Assembly: GCA_963811335.1 (NCBI GenBank)
Contig: CAWERB010000018.1
Coordinates: 124,001 to 188,000 of the forward strand
DNA from: Trebonia sp963811335
GTDB taxonomy: Bacteria > Actinomycetota > Actinomycetes > Streptosporangiales > Streptosporangiaceae
Length of the DNA stretch: 64,000 nt
Reading direction: 5' to 3'
The notes below the pieces were generated by a model. That model did no database searches and had not been told where the DNA came from. It saw only the letters and a program-made list of their open reading frames with translations. Of the stretch, positions 17,615 to 27,692 are shown piece after piece. A program made the position numbers and the translations under genes. Each line of letters starts with the position of its first letter. Position 1 is the stretch's first letter.

Positions 17615-18014
17615 AGGAAGTCCCGTGGTCTCGACGACGTGACCGGGCGATCATACCGGCGCCGCCTCTCCCGCCCCCGGGCCGCCCGCCCGCGCCCTGG
17701 TGACCTGCGCAGCACTGCGAGCTCTTTTCTCCTGACGGCTTCGGTTGGCAGTTTCGAGGGCGGAGCAGGAGAAAGCTCGTCCGTTCCGTGTTACCTAAAG
17801 GTAACCTAAAGTTTTTTCCCGCCGCGAACGGTCACCGTCCGCCGGCCGGCGCCGCCCCGGATGATGCCGCGGCGTGATTCTTGCGGACCGAGAGGCGGCA
17901 TCGCACGGAAGGGGAAAGCTACCGGGCGGTACGTGTGAAAGTTTCAGCACGATGTGCCGCCGGGCGCGGCCACCCCCGGTCGGCGGGCGGCCACGGTTCG
18001 AATAACATCACAGC
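17615..18014. other. Non-coding region before the phosphatidyltransferase operon
   Basis: No gene is supported in these 400 bp. The region contains a lower-GC patch with the palindrome GTTACC-TAAA-GGTAAC at 17790-17805, in which TTACCTAAAG/TAACCTAAAG is also a direct repeat, followed by a short T-run. This is a plausible operator or promoter element for the downstream plus-strand operon. Confidence 0.5.
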
Positions 18015-18593
18015 GTGGGAGACCGGATTGTTACCTGGCCGAACGTGCTGAGCGCCGCCCGGCTTGCCGGTGTTCCCGTGTTCTTGTGGCTGGTCCTGGT
18101 GCCGCGCACCGCCACCGCCGACGTCATCGCCGCGGCCATGCTCGGCTTCGCCGGGATTAGTGACTGGCTCGACGGGAAGCTGGCGAGGATGCTCAACCAG
18201 GCGAGCAGGCTCGGACAGCTGCTCGACCCGGCGGCGGACCGGCTGTACATCGGGGCCACGATCATCGCGTTGGGCGTGCGGGGCATCATCCCGTGGTGGC
18301 TGTTCGGCGCGATCGCGGCGCGGGAGGTGTGCGTGGCGCTGGCGCTGCTCGTGCTCAGGCAGCGTACCGAGTACGGGGCGCTGGAGGTCAGCTTCGTCGG
18401 CAAGGCGGCCACGCTGTGCCTGATGTACGCCTTCCCGCTGCTGTTCATCGGCGCGCACGCCGGCGACGTGTCCGAGGCGGTGCGGATCATCGGCTGGGCC
18501 TTCGCGGTCTGGGGCGTCGCGCTCTACTGGTGGGCGGCGCTGCTCTACCTCACGCAGATCAGGGACCTGGTGAAGGAGGCGCATCCTTCGTGA
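18015..18593 (+). CDS. CDP-alcohol phosphatidyltransferase (PgsA-like)
   Basis: A 192-residue membrane enzyme that moves a phosphatidyl group from CDP-diacylglycerol to an alcohol acceptor. The family motif D-x2-DG-x2-AR-x8-G-x3-D-x3-D is complete in SDWLDGKLARMLNQAS and RLGQLLDPAADR, with all catalytic aspartates. Four or five hydrophobic helices surround it. It corresponds in position to the second pgsA-like gene found near garA in Mycobacterium and next to the mannose-1-phosphate guanylyltransferase gene in Streptomyces. The acceptor (glycerol phosphate, inositol phosphate or another) cannot be told from sequence. Its stop overlaps the next gene's start in GTGA, implying translational coupling. 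Confidence 0.88.
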   Translation: MGDRIVTWPNVLSAARLAGVPVFLWLVLVPRTATADVIAAAMLGFAGISDWLDGKLARMLNQASRLGQLLDPAADRLYIGATIIALGVRGIIPWWLFGAIAAREVCVALALLVLRQRTEYGALEVSFVGKAATLCLMYAFPLLFIGAHAGDVSEAVRIIGWAFAVWGVALYWWAALLYLTQIRDLVKEAHPS

Positions 18594-21088
18594 AGGCCGT
18601 CGTGATGGCGGGCGGGGAGGGGACCAGGCTCCGCCCCATGACCGCCAACCAGCCCAAGCCGCTGCTGCCGGTAGTGAACCGGCCGATCATGGAGCACGTG
18701 CTGCGGCTGCTCAAGCGGCACGGGTTCACGGAGACCGTGGTCACCGTCCAGTTCCTCGCCGCGCTCGTGCGGAACTACTTCGGCGACGGCGAGGAACTCG
18801 GCATGTCGCTGCGGTACGCCACCGAGGAAACACCCCTCGGCACCGCGGGCTCGGTGAAGAACGCCGAGGACGAGCTGCGCGACGACAGCTTCCTGGTCAT
18901 CTCCGGCGACGCGCTCACCGACATGGACCTGACCGAGATGGTCAAGTTCCACCGGGACAACGGCGCGCTCGTCACCGTCGGGCTCACCCGGGTGCCCGAC
19001 CCGCTCGAGTTCGGCATCGTCATCGCGGACGAGGACGGGCGGATCCAGCGCTTCCTCGAGAAGCCCACCTGGGGCCAGGTGTTCTCCGACACGGTGAACA
19101 CCGGCGTGTACATCATGGAGCCCGAGGTCCTCGCCGGGGTGTCGGCGAAGGAGTCGGTGGACTGGTCGCATGACGTGTTCCCCAAGCTGCTCAAGCGGGG
19201 CGCGCCCATCTACGGGTACGTGTCCGACGGTTACTGGGAGGACGTCGGCACGCTTGAGTCCTACTTCAAGGCCCAGGCCGACGTGCTCAGCCGCAAGGTC
19301 GAGGTCGACATCGCCGGGTTCGAGCTGTCCCCGGGCGTGTGGGTCGCCGAGGGCGCCGAGGTTGACCCGGACGCGGTGCTCACCGGGCCGGTCTGCGTCG
19401 GGGAGTACGCGAAGATAGAGGCGGGCGCGCACCTGCGCGAGTACAGCGTGATCGGCGCCAACGTGGTGATCAAGGAGGGCGCCTTCATCCACCGCGCGGT
19501 GGTGCACAACCGGGTGTTCGTCGGCCAGGGCACCACGCTGCGCGGCTGCGTGATCGGCAAGAACACCGACGTGATGCGCCGGGCGCGGGTCGAGGAGAGC
19601 GCGGTCATCGGCGACGAGTGCGTGATCGAGCCAGAGGCCTATATCTCCGCCGGGGTGAAGGTCTACCCGTTCAAGACCATCGAGGCGGGCGCGGTGGTCA
19701 ACAACTCGGTGATCTGGGAGTCACGCGGCCAGCGGACGCTGTTCGGCGAGCGCGGCGTGTCCGGGCTCATCAACGTCGAGGTCACCCCGGAGCTGGCCGT
19801 CCGGCTGGCCTCCGCCTACGCGACCACGCTGCGCAAGGGCTCGACGGTCACCACGTCGCGCGACGTCTCCAGGGCGGCGCGCACGCTCAAGCGGGCCGTG
19901 CAGAGCGCGCTTAACGCCTCCGCGATCAACGTCATGGACCTGGAGGCGCTGCCGCTGCCGGTCGCGCGGTTCGAGACCGCGCGGCGCAAGTACAGCGGCG
20001 GCATCGCGCTGCGCACCACGCCGGGCGACACCCAGTCGGTCGACATCATCTTCCTCGACGAGCGCGGCGCCGAGCTGTCGCAGGGCGCGCAGCGCAAGCT
20101 GGAGCGGGTCTTCTCCCGTCAGGAGTTCCGCCGCGCGTTCCCCGGTGAGATCGCCGAGCTGTCCTATCCGCCGCGCGTCGTCGAGCTGTACACGCACGAG
20201 CTGCTGCGCTGCGTAGACCTTGACGGGGTGAACGCGGCCGGCCTGAAGGTGGTCGCGGACTGCGCGGGCGGCACCGTGTCGCTCGTGCTGCCCACGCTGC
20301 TCGGCGGGCTCGGGGTCGACGTCCACACGCTCAACAACCGGCTTGATGAGGTCACGCCCACCCAGACGGTGGCGCAGGACCGGGCGGGGATGCAGCGGCT
20401 CGCCGAGGTCGTCTCGTCCTCGCGGGCGGCGTTCGGCGTCAGGTTCGACCCGGTCGGCGAGCGGATCCACCTGGTCGACGAGAAGGGCGCGCTGGTCAGC
20501 GACGAGCGGGCGCTGCTCGTCGTGCTTGACCTGGTGGCCGCCGAGCTGCGGCGCGGCCGCGTCGCCCTGCCGGTGACCACCACCCGGGTCGCGGAGCAGG
20601 TCTGCCGGTTCCACGGGGTGCAGGTCACCTGGACGCCGACCTCGCGCGACGCGCTGACCACCGCCGCCGCGGCGGACGACGTGATCTTCGCGGCGGACGG
20701 GCGCGGCGGGTTCGTGGTCCCCGAGTTCGGCCGGACGGTGGACGGCATCGCGGGCTTTGTCCGGCTGCTCGGCCTGGTGGCGCGGACCAGGCTGACGCTG
20801 TCGCAGATCGACGCGCGGATTCCGCAGGCGCACCTGATGCGGCGCTCCGTGCCCACCCCGTGGGCGGCCAAGGGCTCGGTGATGCGCACCGTCATGGAGG
20901 CGGCAGCCGCCCTGCCGGTCGACACCACCGACGGGGTACGGATCATCGACGCGGAGCGCGGCTGGGTGCTCGTGCTGCCCGACCCGGCGGACGCGGTCAC
21001 GCACCTGTGGGCGGAGGGCGGCGACGCCGACTCCGCCCAGCTGCTGCTCGATGAGTGGGGCGCGGTCGTCGAGGGTGCCGACCAGTAG
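18590..21088 (+). CDS. Mannose-1-phosphate guanylyltransferase with hexapeptide and phosphomannomutase-like domains
   Basis: An 832-residue three-part protein. Residues 1-235: nucleotidyltransferase with the pyrophosphorylase signature MAGGEGTRLRPMT, the QPKPLLP block and the metal-binding ISGDALTDMD. About 245-370: left-handed beta-helix hexapeptide repeats (VWVAEGAEV, VCVGEYAKI, VVIKEGAFI, RVFVGQGTTL). About 385-830: a phosphohexomutase-like fold. The phosphomutase part lacks the catalytic serine loop (TASHNP-type) of active enzymes, as in related actinobacterial proteins, so it is probably structural or regulatory. The predicted product GDP-mannose feeds mannosylation of lipids and cell-wall polymers. 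The GTG start overlaps the preceding stop (GTGA), placing it in an operon with the phosphatidyltransferase. A 13-bp tandem repeat follows the stop. Confidence 0.88.
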   Translation: MKAVVMAGGEGTRLRPMTANQPKPLLPVVNRPIMEHVLRLLKRHGFTETVVTVQFLAALVRNYFGDGEELGMSLRYATEETPLGTAGSVKNAEDELRDDSFLVISGDALTDMDLTEMVKFHRDNGALVTVGLTRVPDPLEFGIVIADEDGRIQRFLEKPTWGQVFSDTVNTGVYIMEPEVLAGVSAKESVDWSHDVFPKLLKRGAPIYGYVSDGYWEDVGTLESYFKAQADVLSRKVEVDIAGFELSPGVWVAEGAEVDPDAVLTGPVCVGEYAKIEAGAHLREYSVIGANVVIKEGAFIHRAVVHNRVFVGQGTTLRGCVIGKNTDVMRRARVEESAVIGDECVIEPEAYISAGVKVYPFKTIEAGAVVNNSVIWESRGQRTLFGERGVSGLINVEVTPELAVRLASAYATTLRKGSTVTTSRDVSRAARTLKRAVQSALNASAINVMDLEALPLPVARFETARRKYSGGIALRTTPGDTQSVDIIFLDERGAELSQGAQRKLERVFSRQEFRRAFPGEIAELSYPPRVVELYTHELLRCVDLDGVNAAGLKVVADCAGGTVSLVLPTLLGGLGVDVHTLNNRLDEVTPTQTVAQDRAGMQRLAEVVSSSRAAFGVRFDPVGERIHLVDEKGALVSDERALLVVLDLVAAELRRGRVALPVTTTRVAEQVCRFHGVQVTWTPTSRDALTTAAAADDVIFAADGRGGFVVPEFGRTVDGIAGFVRLLGLVARTRLTLSQIDARIPQAHLMRRSVPTPWAAKGSVMRTVMEAAAALPVDTTDGVRIIDAERGWVLVLPDPADAVTHLWAEGGDADSAQLLLDEWGAVVEGADQ

Positions 21089-21095
21089 CACTGCG

Positions 21096-21134
21096 CGGTA
21101 ACACGGGGCGGTAACACGGGGCGGTAACACGGGG
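21096..21134 (+). repeat. 13-bp tandem repeat just after the stop of the guanylyltransferase gene
   Basis: CGGTAACACGGGG occurs three times in a row (21096, 21109, 21122), followed by a part copy. It begins 8 bp after the stop codon and contains in-register TAA triplets. Confidence 0.9.
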
Positions 21135-21459
21135 CGGTAGCCGTTTTGCCCTGGTCATCGGCTTGACCGGCGGATTAGGGATGCACTGTGGGGTAATCTG
21201 TGTTACTTACGCAGACGTACCATTTCGCGGTGCGGCCGGCCAATGTCACCGCGAGCATGCGCCGTGCGCGTGACCCGGAGGTGAAGCGGCTGTGTGGCGG
21301 AGACGGCAGGGATCTGACGGCACGCTAAAGGGCGCCCTGCGCCGCCTGTTTGCGTGGCGCGTAGACCCGGAGCCCTCGGCGCGGGTACCGTTGGCAGCAT
21401 CACCTGACGCGTTGCTGCGCGAGCCCGCGATTCAGGCAGAGGGGAGGCCGGACGAAGAC

Positions 21460-22020
21460 ATGGCAGGTATGTACTGTGGGCGGTGCGGTCGGCCGAACCC
21501 GGAGCGGGCCCGGTACTGCTCCAACTGCGGTGCTCCGCTGACGCGCAACACCAACACGGGCTCCTTCACTGCAATCCCCGGTGAGCGCGGTGGCGAAACC
21601 ACGTCGATCCTCACCACCGACCAGCCCGAGTCCTTCGAGGAGCCGTCACCCGACTACTCCGCGGCGGACACCCTCCCGCCGGGAACGGCGCTGCTGGTCG
21701 TGCTCCGCGGGCCGAACGCGGGCAGCAGGTTCCTGCTCGACCACGACTTCACGTCCGCCGGGCGGCACCCGGACAGTGACATCTTTCTCGACGACGTGAC
21801 CGTCTCCCGGCGGCACGCCGAGTTCTACCGGCATGGCGACCGCTTCACCGTCCGCGACGTTGGTAGCCTGAACGGCACCTACGTGAACCGCGAGCGGATC
21901 GAGGAGGCCGAGTTGTTCGGGGGCGATGAGGTTCAGATCGGCAAGTTCCGGCTGCTGTTCATGGCGCACAGTCCCGAGGTCGGCCGGCGCCGGGGCCTTG
22001 GAGCGCAGGACTACGTATGA
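21460..22020 (+). CDS. garA: GarA-like FHA-domain protein with N-terminal zinc ribbon
   Basis: A 186-residue signalling protein. Residues 6-23 form a zinc ribbon (CGRCG...CSNCG), 46-49 carry the conserved ETTS phosphorylation motif, and about 75-170 form a forkhead-associated domain with GRHPDSD, SRRHAEF and GSLNGTYVN, the phosphothreonine-binding residues. In Mycobacterium the homologue GarA (Rv1827) is phosphorylated by PknB/PknG on ETTS and then switches off its control of 2-oxoglutarate and glutamate enzymes. The gene order garA - ftsR - DUF151 - merR - gcvP is the same here. ATG 21460 is chosen because the zinc ribbon starts there; the frame is open to 21292 with unconserved residues. 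The stop overlaps an ATG (22017) in ATGA. Confidence 0.87.
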   Translation: MAGMYCGRCGRPNPERARYCSNCGAPLTRNTNTGSFTAIPGERGGETTSILTTDQPESFEEPSPDYSAADTLPPGTALLVVLRGPNAGSRFLLDHDFTSAGRHPDSDIFLDDVTVSRRHAEFYRHGDRFTVRDVGSLNGTYVNRERIEEAELFGGDEVQIGKFRLLFMAHSPEVGRRRGLGAQDYV

Positions 22021-22822
22021 CCGGGGGGCACCAGCCTGCTCATCTGAGCGGTGCCCCAGTCAGGGACAGTGCTAGCTCTAAACACACTGCCAGCACGAGG
22101 GCAGTGCTAGCTTCAAAAACAGCGTCAGCATCGGTCAGGTGCTCGACGAGCTCAGCGCGGAATTTCCCGACATCAGCCCGTCCAAGATCCGCTTTCTTGA
22201 GGCGGAGGGGCTGATCAGCCCGCTGCGCTCCAACTCGGGCTACCGCCGGTTCACCGCCGCCGACATCACCCGGCTGCGCTTTATCTTGACCGCGCAGCGC
22301 GACGAGTACCTGCCGCTGCGCGTAATCAAGGAACGGCTCGACGCGCTTGAGGCCCCGGCGGGCGACGGCGCGGGCGGCGTCGTGCCACCGCTGGCGATGA
22401 CGCGGAGCGAGCTGCTGGCCGCCGCGGGCGCCGCCGAGGAGCTGCTCGGCGAGCTCGAGGACTACGGCCTCATCCGCCGCGCCAGGTCGTACGGCGCCCA
22501 GCCGCTTTCCGTGCTGCGGTCGGCGGTGCACCTCGGCGCGCACGGCATACAGCCGCGCCACCTGCGGGCCATCAAGGCCGCCGCCGAGCGGGAAACCGCC
22601 CTGGTCGAGCAGGCCGTGGCGCCGCTCGCCAGGCAGAAGGGCAGCCGCGAGCCGGCGCTGCGGGCGGCGCACGACATCGCAGGCCACATCGCCCGGCTGC
22701 ACGCCACGCTGGTCGAGGACGGACTAGCCGAGGCTGGACTTGCATCACAGTCCCCGCATCCGGGTACACCACCCGGAGAGTCCCGGGAAGCCCCGGGGCT
22801 GCGCTCGGCATCCGGGCGATAG
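22017..22822 (+). CDS. ftsR: FtsR-like MerR-family regulator with disrupted 5' end
   Basis: A MerR-family regulator matching the gene after garA (Rv1828/FtsR), which activates ftsZ in corynebacteria and mycobacteria. The body reads from about 22121: SIGQVLDELSAEFPDISPSKIRFLEAEG is the HTH/wing region and GYRRFTAADITRLRFIL the second part of the DNA-binding domain, followed by a helical C-terminal domain. The natural start is expected at ATG 22017, overlapping the garA stop. In the given sequence that ATG is out of frame with the body. The first usable in-frame start is GTG 22139, which would lose the conserved SIG residues of helix 1. An imperfect 35-bp tandem duplication lies between them; removing 35 bp restores the frame. 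Confidence 0.78.
22066..22134 (+). repeat. Imperfect 35-bp tandem duplication in the 5' end of ftsR
   Basis: The segments 22065-22099 and 22100-22134 align without gaps at about 25 of 35 positions and share the exact 11-mer CAGTGCTAGCT (22067-22077 and 22102-22112). The period of 35 is not a multiple of three. Confidence 0.6.
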
Positions 22823-22927
22823 CGGTGTAGTTTGGCAGGAAGAGTGGTTCAGTTCGCTTAGCGGTCCGGGGCCTTCTCAATAAAGAGGCATCGGGCGCCG
22901 CTGAGCACGTGCGAGGACGGAGCTCCA

Positions 22928-23398
22928 GTGCGGCGGATGGAGGTTGTCGGCGTCCGTGTCGAGATGCCGTCCAACAGCCCGATCGTCTTGCTGAAAGAGC
23001 AGCAGGGCGACCGGTACCTGCCCATCTGGATCGGGGCAGTGGAGGCGACGGCGATCGCCTTCGCGCAGCAGGGGATGGTGTCACTGCGGCCGCTCACCCA
23101 CGACCTGTTCAAGGACGTGCTCGAGGTGCTGAACGTGCAGTTGCGCACGGTCAACATCACGGCGCTGCGCGACGGGATCTTCTACGCCGACCTCATCTTC
23201 TCCAACGGGGCGGAGGTCAGCGCCCGGCCGTCGGACTCGATCGCCTTGGCGCTGCGCACCGGGGCCGCGATCTTCGCGACGGATGAGATCCTCGACGAGG
23301 TGGGCGTGGCCATACCCGACGAGCAGGAAGACGAGGTCGAGAAGTTCCGCGAGTTCCTCGACCAGATCTCGCCCGACGACTTCGGCAAGTCGGCCTAG
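22928..23398 (+). CDS. DUF151 bifunctional nuclease family protein
   Basis: A 156-residue DUF151 (BFN) protein, homologue of Rv1829 in the same gene order. The conserved core is present: LLKEQQGDRYLPIWIGAVEA, then RPLTHDLFKDVLEVL and the block ARPSDSIALALRTGAAIF, with an acidic C-terminal tail. Family members have been described as nucleases in plants and hyperthermophiles; the actinobacterial role is open. The GTG start at 22928 follows GGACGGAG by about 6 bases. An acidic DEQEDEVEKFREFLD end is typical. It sits between two MerR genes and probably belongs to the garA transcription unit. Confidence 0.85.
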   Translation: MRRMEVVGVRVEMPSNSPIVLLKEQQGDRYLPIWIGAVEATAIAFAQQGMVSLRPLTHDLFKDVLEVLNVQLRTVNITALRDGIFYADLIFSNGAEVSARPSDSIALALRTGAAIFATDEILDEVGVAIPDEQEDEVEKFREFLDQISPDDFGKSA

Positions 23399-23582
23399 CT
23401 CCGGCAAGTGCAGGAGCAGCCAGAACGTGCGGTTGCTCCGCCATTCAACGCAACGCCATGACGCTTCACGGCGACTTGGTCGTTTTGCCGGTGAAATGTC
23501 GCGACGCGCCGAGCGCGATCGTTGACGGGCCTGCCCGGCGGGCTTACGGTGCGAATGCCGGGGGTAGTCACAGGAGGTGGCC

Positions 23583-24128
<546 letters not shown>

Positions 24129-24211
24129 GCCAACTCGTGACCTGAGACACGCCACAAGTGCTGGCCGTGGCCTTAGTGGCGAGCGCTACACTGGGGAACA
24201 GCCATTGATCC

Positions 24212-24318
24212 GGCTGGGAGAGTCCCCGCGCGCTTGACGTCAGCGGGGCGCCGAAGGGGCAAGCATCCCCGGAACCTCTCAGGCACAAGGACCGGCCGGT
24301 CAGGCGACTCTGGAGCCG
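24212..24318 (+). ncRNA. Glycine riboswitch upstream of gcvP
   Basis: A gcvT-type glycine aptamer. The conserved segments occur in order and at family spacing: GGGAGAG (24216-24222), CGCCGAAGGGGCAA (24249-24262), CCTCTCAGG (24275-24283), AAGGACCGG (24287-24295) and ACTCTGGAG (24307-24315). It is a single aptamer followed by the short helix that often replaces the second one. The gcvP start is only 41 bp beyond it, so glycine probably controls translation or transcription of the P-protein gene so that glycine cleavage rises with glycine. Confidence 0.93.
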
Positions 24319-24358
24319 GCCGCGGCGACAGACGGGGAGCCTAGACCGGGAGGCTCCA

Positions 24359-27325
24359 GTGCAGGGTAATTTGCCCGCATTCGCCAGTGATGTCAGCGAT
24401 GCCCGCGCCGGGTTCGCCGTGCGGCACATCGGGCCGTCCGAGGAAGACCAGCGGGCCATGCTCGCCACCCTCGGCTACGCGTCGCTCGACGACCTGCTCA
24501 CCGCCGCGCTGCCCGCCTACGCCAGCCCGCCGGCCTCGCTCGGCGAGCTGCCCGCGCCGCGGACGGAGACCGAGGCCCTCGCCGACCTGCGGCGGCTGGC
24601 CGGGCGCAACACGGCGGCGGTGCCGATGATCGGGCTCGGCTACTACGGCACGGTCACCCCGGCCGTCATCCGCAGGAACGTGCTCGAGAGCCCGGCCTGG
24701 TACACCGCGTACACGCCGTACCAGCCGGAGATCTCCCAGGGCCGCCTCGAGGCGCTGCTGAACTTCCAGACCATGGTGTGCGACCTGACCGGGCTCGACG
24801 TGGCGAACGCGTCCCTGCTCGACGAGGCCTCGGCCGCGGCCGAGGCGATGACCCTGGCCCGTCGCGCCGCCGGCGGAAAGGGCGGGGCGGGTCAGACCGT
24901 CTTCCTCGCCGACGCCGACTGCCTGCCGCAGACCCTTGACGTGCTGCGGACCAGGGCCGAGCCGCTCGGCATCGAGCTGCGGGTCGCGCCGGTCACCGCG
25001 GCCACCGACTTCGGCGGCGTCTTCGGCGTGCTGCTGCAGTACCCGGGCGCGAGCGGTGAGGTGCGCGACCTGGCCCCGGTCATCGAGGCCGCGCACGCGG
25101 CCGGCGCCCAGGTGGCGGTGGCCGCCGACATCCTGGCGCTCACCCTGCTGAAGCCGCCGGGCGAACTCGGCGCCGACATCGCGCTCGGCACCACCCAGCG
25201 GTTCGGCGTGCCGCTGTTCTACGGCGGCCCGCACGCCGCGTACCTGGCGGTCCGCGATGACCTGCGCAGGCAGCTGCCCGGCCGCCTGGTCGGCGTGTCG
25301 GTGGACGCCGACGGCCATCCCGCCTACCGGCTGGCGCTCCAGGCGCGCGAGCAGCACATCCGGCGGGAGAAGGCGACGAGCAACATCTGCACCGCTCAGG
25401 TGCTGCTCGCGGTGGTCGCCGCCATGTACGCCTGCTACCACGGCCCTGACGGCCTGACCGCGATCGCCAGGCGGGTAAACCGGCACGCGCTCACCCTCGC
25501 CGCCACGCTGCGCGCCTACGGGCTGCCCGCCGCGGGCGGCGCCGTGTTCGACACGGTCGCCGTCCGGCTGGGCGGCCCGGCCGAGGCCCGGGCCGCGGTG
25601 GCGCGCGCCAGGGAGGCCGGCTACCAGCTGTACGACGCGGGCGACGGGGTGGTCCAGGTCTCCTGCGACGAGACGACCCAGCCGGAGCAGCTCCGCGACG
25701 TGGTCGCCGCGCTGGTGGCGCACTGCGGTTGGCGGCACTGCCCCGGCCGACGTGCGGCTTGCCGTGCCCGACGGCGACGGGATCCCCGCGGCGCTGGCGC
25801 GGACCTCCAAGTTCCTCACCCACCCGGTCTTCAGCGCCCACCACAGCGAGACGGGCATGCTGCGCTACCTGCGCCGCCTGTCCGACCTGGACGTGGCGCT
25901 CGACCGCTCGATGATCCCGCTCGGCTCGTGCACCATGAAGCTGAACGCGACCGCCGAGATGGAGGCGGTCACCTGGCCGCAGTTCGCCGGGCTGCACCCC
26001 TTCGCGCCCGCGGCCGACGCGGCGGGCTACACCGAGCTCATCGGTGACCTGGAGCGCTGGCTGTGCGCGGTGACCGGCTACGACACGTGCTCCCTGCAGC
26101 CGAACGCCGGCTCAGCGGGCGAGCTGGCCGGCCTGCTCGCCATCCGCGGCTACCACCGCTCGCGCGGTGACGATGCCCGCGACGTCTGCCTGATCCCCGC
26201 CTCCGCGCACGGTACCAACGCGGCGTCCGCGGTACTCGCGGGCCTGCGGGTGGTGGTCGTCAAGTGCGGCGACGACGGCGCGATCGACCTCGATGACCTG
26301 CGGGCGCGGCTCGCCGCCAACGACGGCCGGGTGGCCGGGATCATGGTCACCTACCCGTCGACCACCGGGGTGTACGAGGAGACCATCACCACCGTCGCCG
26401 ACCTGGTGCACGAGGCGGGCGGCCAGGTTTACATCGACGGCGCCAACCTGAACGCCCTCGCGGGACTGGCGTCGCCCGCGCTGCTCGGCGGTGACGTGTC
26501 CCACCTGAACCTGCACAAGACGTTCTGCATCCCGCACGGCGGCGGCGGCCCCGGCGTCGGGCCGGTCGCGGCCAGGTCGCACCTCGCCCCGTTCCTCCCG
26601 GCCCGGATTAGCCAGCAGGGGACCGGAGCAGCGGGCAACGGTCAGCACGGGCCGGCAACCACGGGGCCGGCAACCACGGGGCCAGCCCGGTCGCGGCCGC
26701 CCCGTTCGGTTCGGCGGGCATCCTGCCGATCTCCTGGGCGTACATCGCCATGATGGGCGCCGACGGGCTGCGCCGCGCCACCCAGGTGGCGGTGCTTTCC
26801 GCCAACTACATCGCCCGCAGGCTCGCGCCGTACTTCCCCGTGGTCTACGCGGGGCGGCACGGCCTCGTCGCTCACGAGTGCATCGTCGACCTGCGCCGCC
26901 TGCCGGGCGGCATCACCGTGGAGGACGTCGCGAAGCGCCTCATCGACTACGGCTTCCACGCGCCCACCATGTCCTTCCCCGTCGCGGGCACGCTGATGAT
27001 CGAGCCGACCGAGAGCGAGTCGCTCGCCGAGATCGACGCGTTCTGCGACGCGATGATCGCCGTGCGCGCCGAGGTGGACAAGGTGGCGTCCGGTGAGTGG
27101 GACGCGGCGGACAACCCGCTCAAGAACGCGCCGCACACCGCCGAGATGCTGATCGCGGACGAGTGGGCCCACCCCTACCGGCGGGACGAGGGCGGCTACC
27201 CGGGCGCCAGCGGCCCGCGCGGGCTCGCGCACGGCCGGCCCAAGTACTGGCCCCCGGTCCGCCGCATCGACCAGGCCTACGGCGACCGCCACCTGGTCTG
27301 CTCCTGCCAGCCGCCCGAGGCCTAG
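24359..27325 (+). CDS. gcvP: Glycine dehydrogenase (decarboxylating), P-protein, with two frameshifts
   Basis: The P-protein of the glycine cleavage system, which decarboxylates glycine with pyridoxal phosphate and passes the aminomethyl group to GcvH. About 988 residues if read through. The start GTG 24359 follows GGGAGG by 5 bases. The N-terminal half (RHIGPSEEDQRAMLATLGY, TPYQPEISQGRLEALLNFQTM) ends in frame near 25735; the middle (SMIPLGSCTMKLNATAEM ... SHLNLHKTFCIPHGGGGPG with the PLP lysine) is in a second frame to about 26650; the C-terminal part (SAGILPISWAYIAMMGADGL to the stop) is in a third. The second shift fits exactly one missing G in the first unit of a 15-bp repeat (26646-26674). 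All conserved blocks are present, so I regard this as an intact gene with sequence errors or very recent slips. Confidence 0.88.
26646..26680 (+). repeat. 15-bp tandem repeat in gcvP
   Basis: Unit CACGGGGCCGGCAAC: copy 1 (26646-26659) has lost one G of the GGGG run, copy 2 (26660-26674) is complete, and a diverged copy 3 follows. In the proper frame it encodes an HGAGN loop before the SPVAAAPFGSAG segment of GcvP. Confidence 0.85.
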
Positions 27326-27394
27326 TAGCCCCCGAGGCCGACGATAGGCCGCCCGAGGCCGACGATTAGGCCGCCCGAGGCCGACGATGTAGGC
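27310..27394 (+). repeat. Tandem copies of the gcvP 3' end
   Basis: CCGCCCGAGGCC, the last codons of gcvP (Pro-Pro-Glu-Ala and the stop region), is followed by three copies of a 21-23-bp unit CCGCCCGAGGCCGACGATTAGG or close variants, ending near 27394. Each copy carries a TAG or near-TAG triplet. Confidence 0.85.
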
Positions 27395-27522
27395 CCGCCT
27401 CAGGAGACTTTTACCGCGTTTCGGGCGAAATACGGTCCATTATCAACCGTTTTGTCCACCCAAAACGCGGTATATGTTGCGGGCACGGGCCTCAGGGGCC
27501 GGGGTGCGGCACGGGCCTCCGG

Positions 27523-27567
27523 GTAGGCCGGAGTCCCCGCTGCTACACCAGCGGGGACCCGGCCTAC
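27523..27567. terminator. Bidirectional terminator hairpin between gcvP and the cupin gene
   Basis: Left arm 27523-27542 (GTAGGCCGGAGTCCCCGCTG, one bulged A) and right arm 27549-27567 (CAGCGGGGACCCGGCCTAC) form a 19-bp stem with a 6-base loop. It lies between two convergent genes; the rest of 27395-27692 holds no supported gene. Confidence 0.75.
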
Positions 27568-27692
27568 TCGCGGTGAGCCCGGCGGGAGGGGGGAGAGAAG
27601 CCCCTAGTGGCCAGCGGCGGAGGAGGATGCCGCCGCTGGGTCGCCGGGTTCGCCGCGTCCCCGCGGGAGGCGGTGCGGGGGAGGGGGAACGT

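Noticed and set aside
21163..21199. TTGACC ... TAATCT as a promoter before garA
   Set aside because: The spacing of 25 bp is too long for a sigma-70-type promoter; the region may hold the promoter, but these two boxes do not form one.
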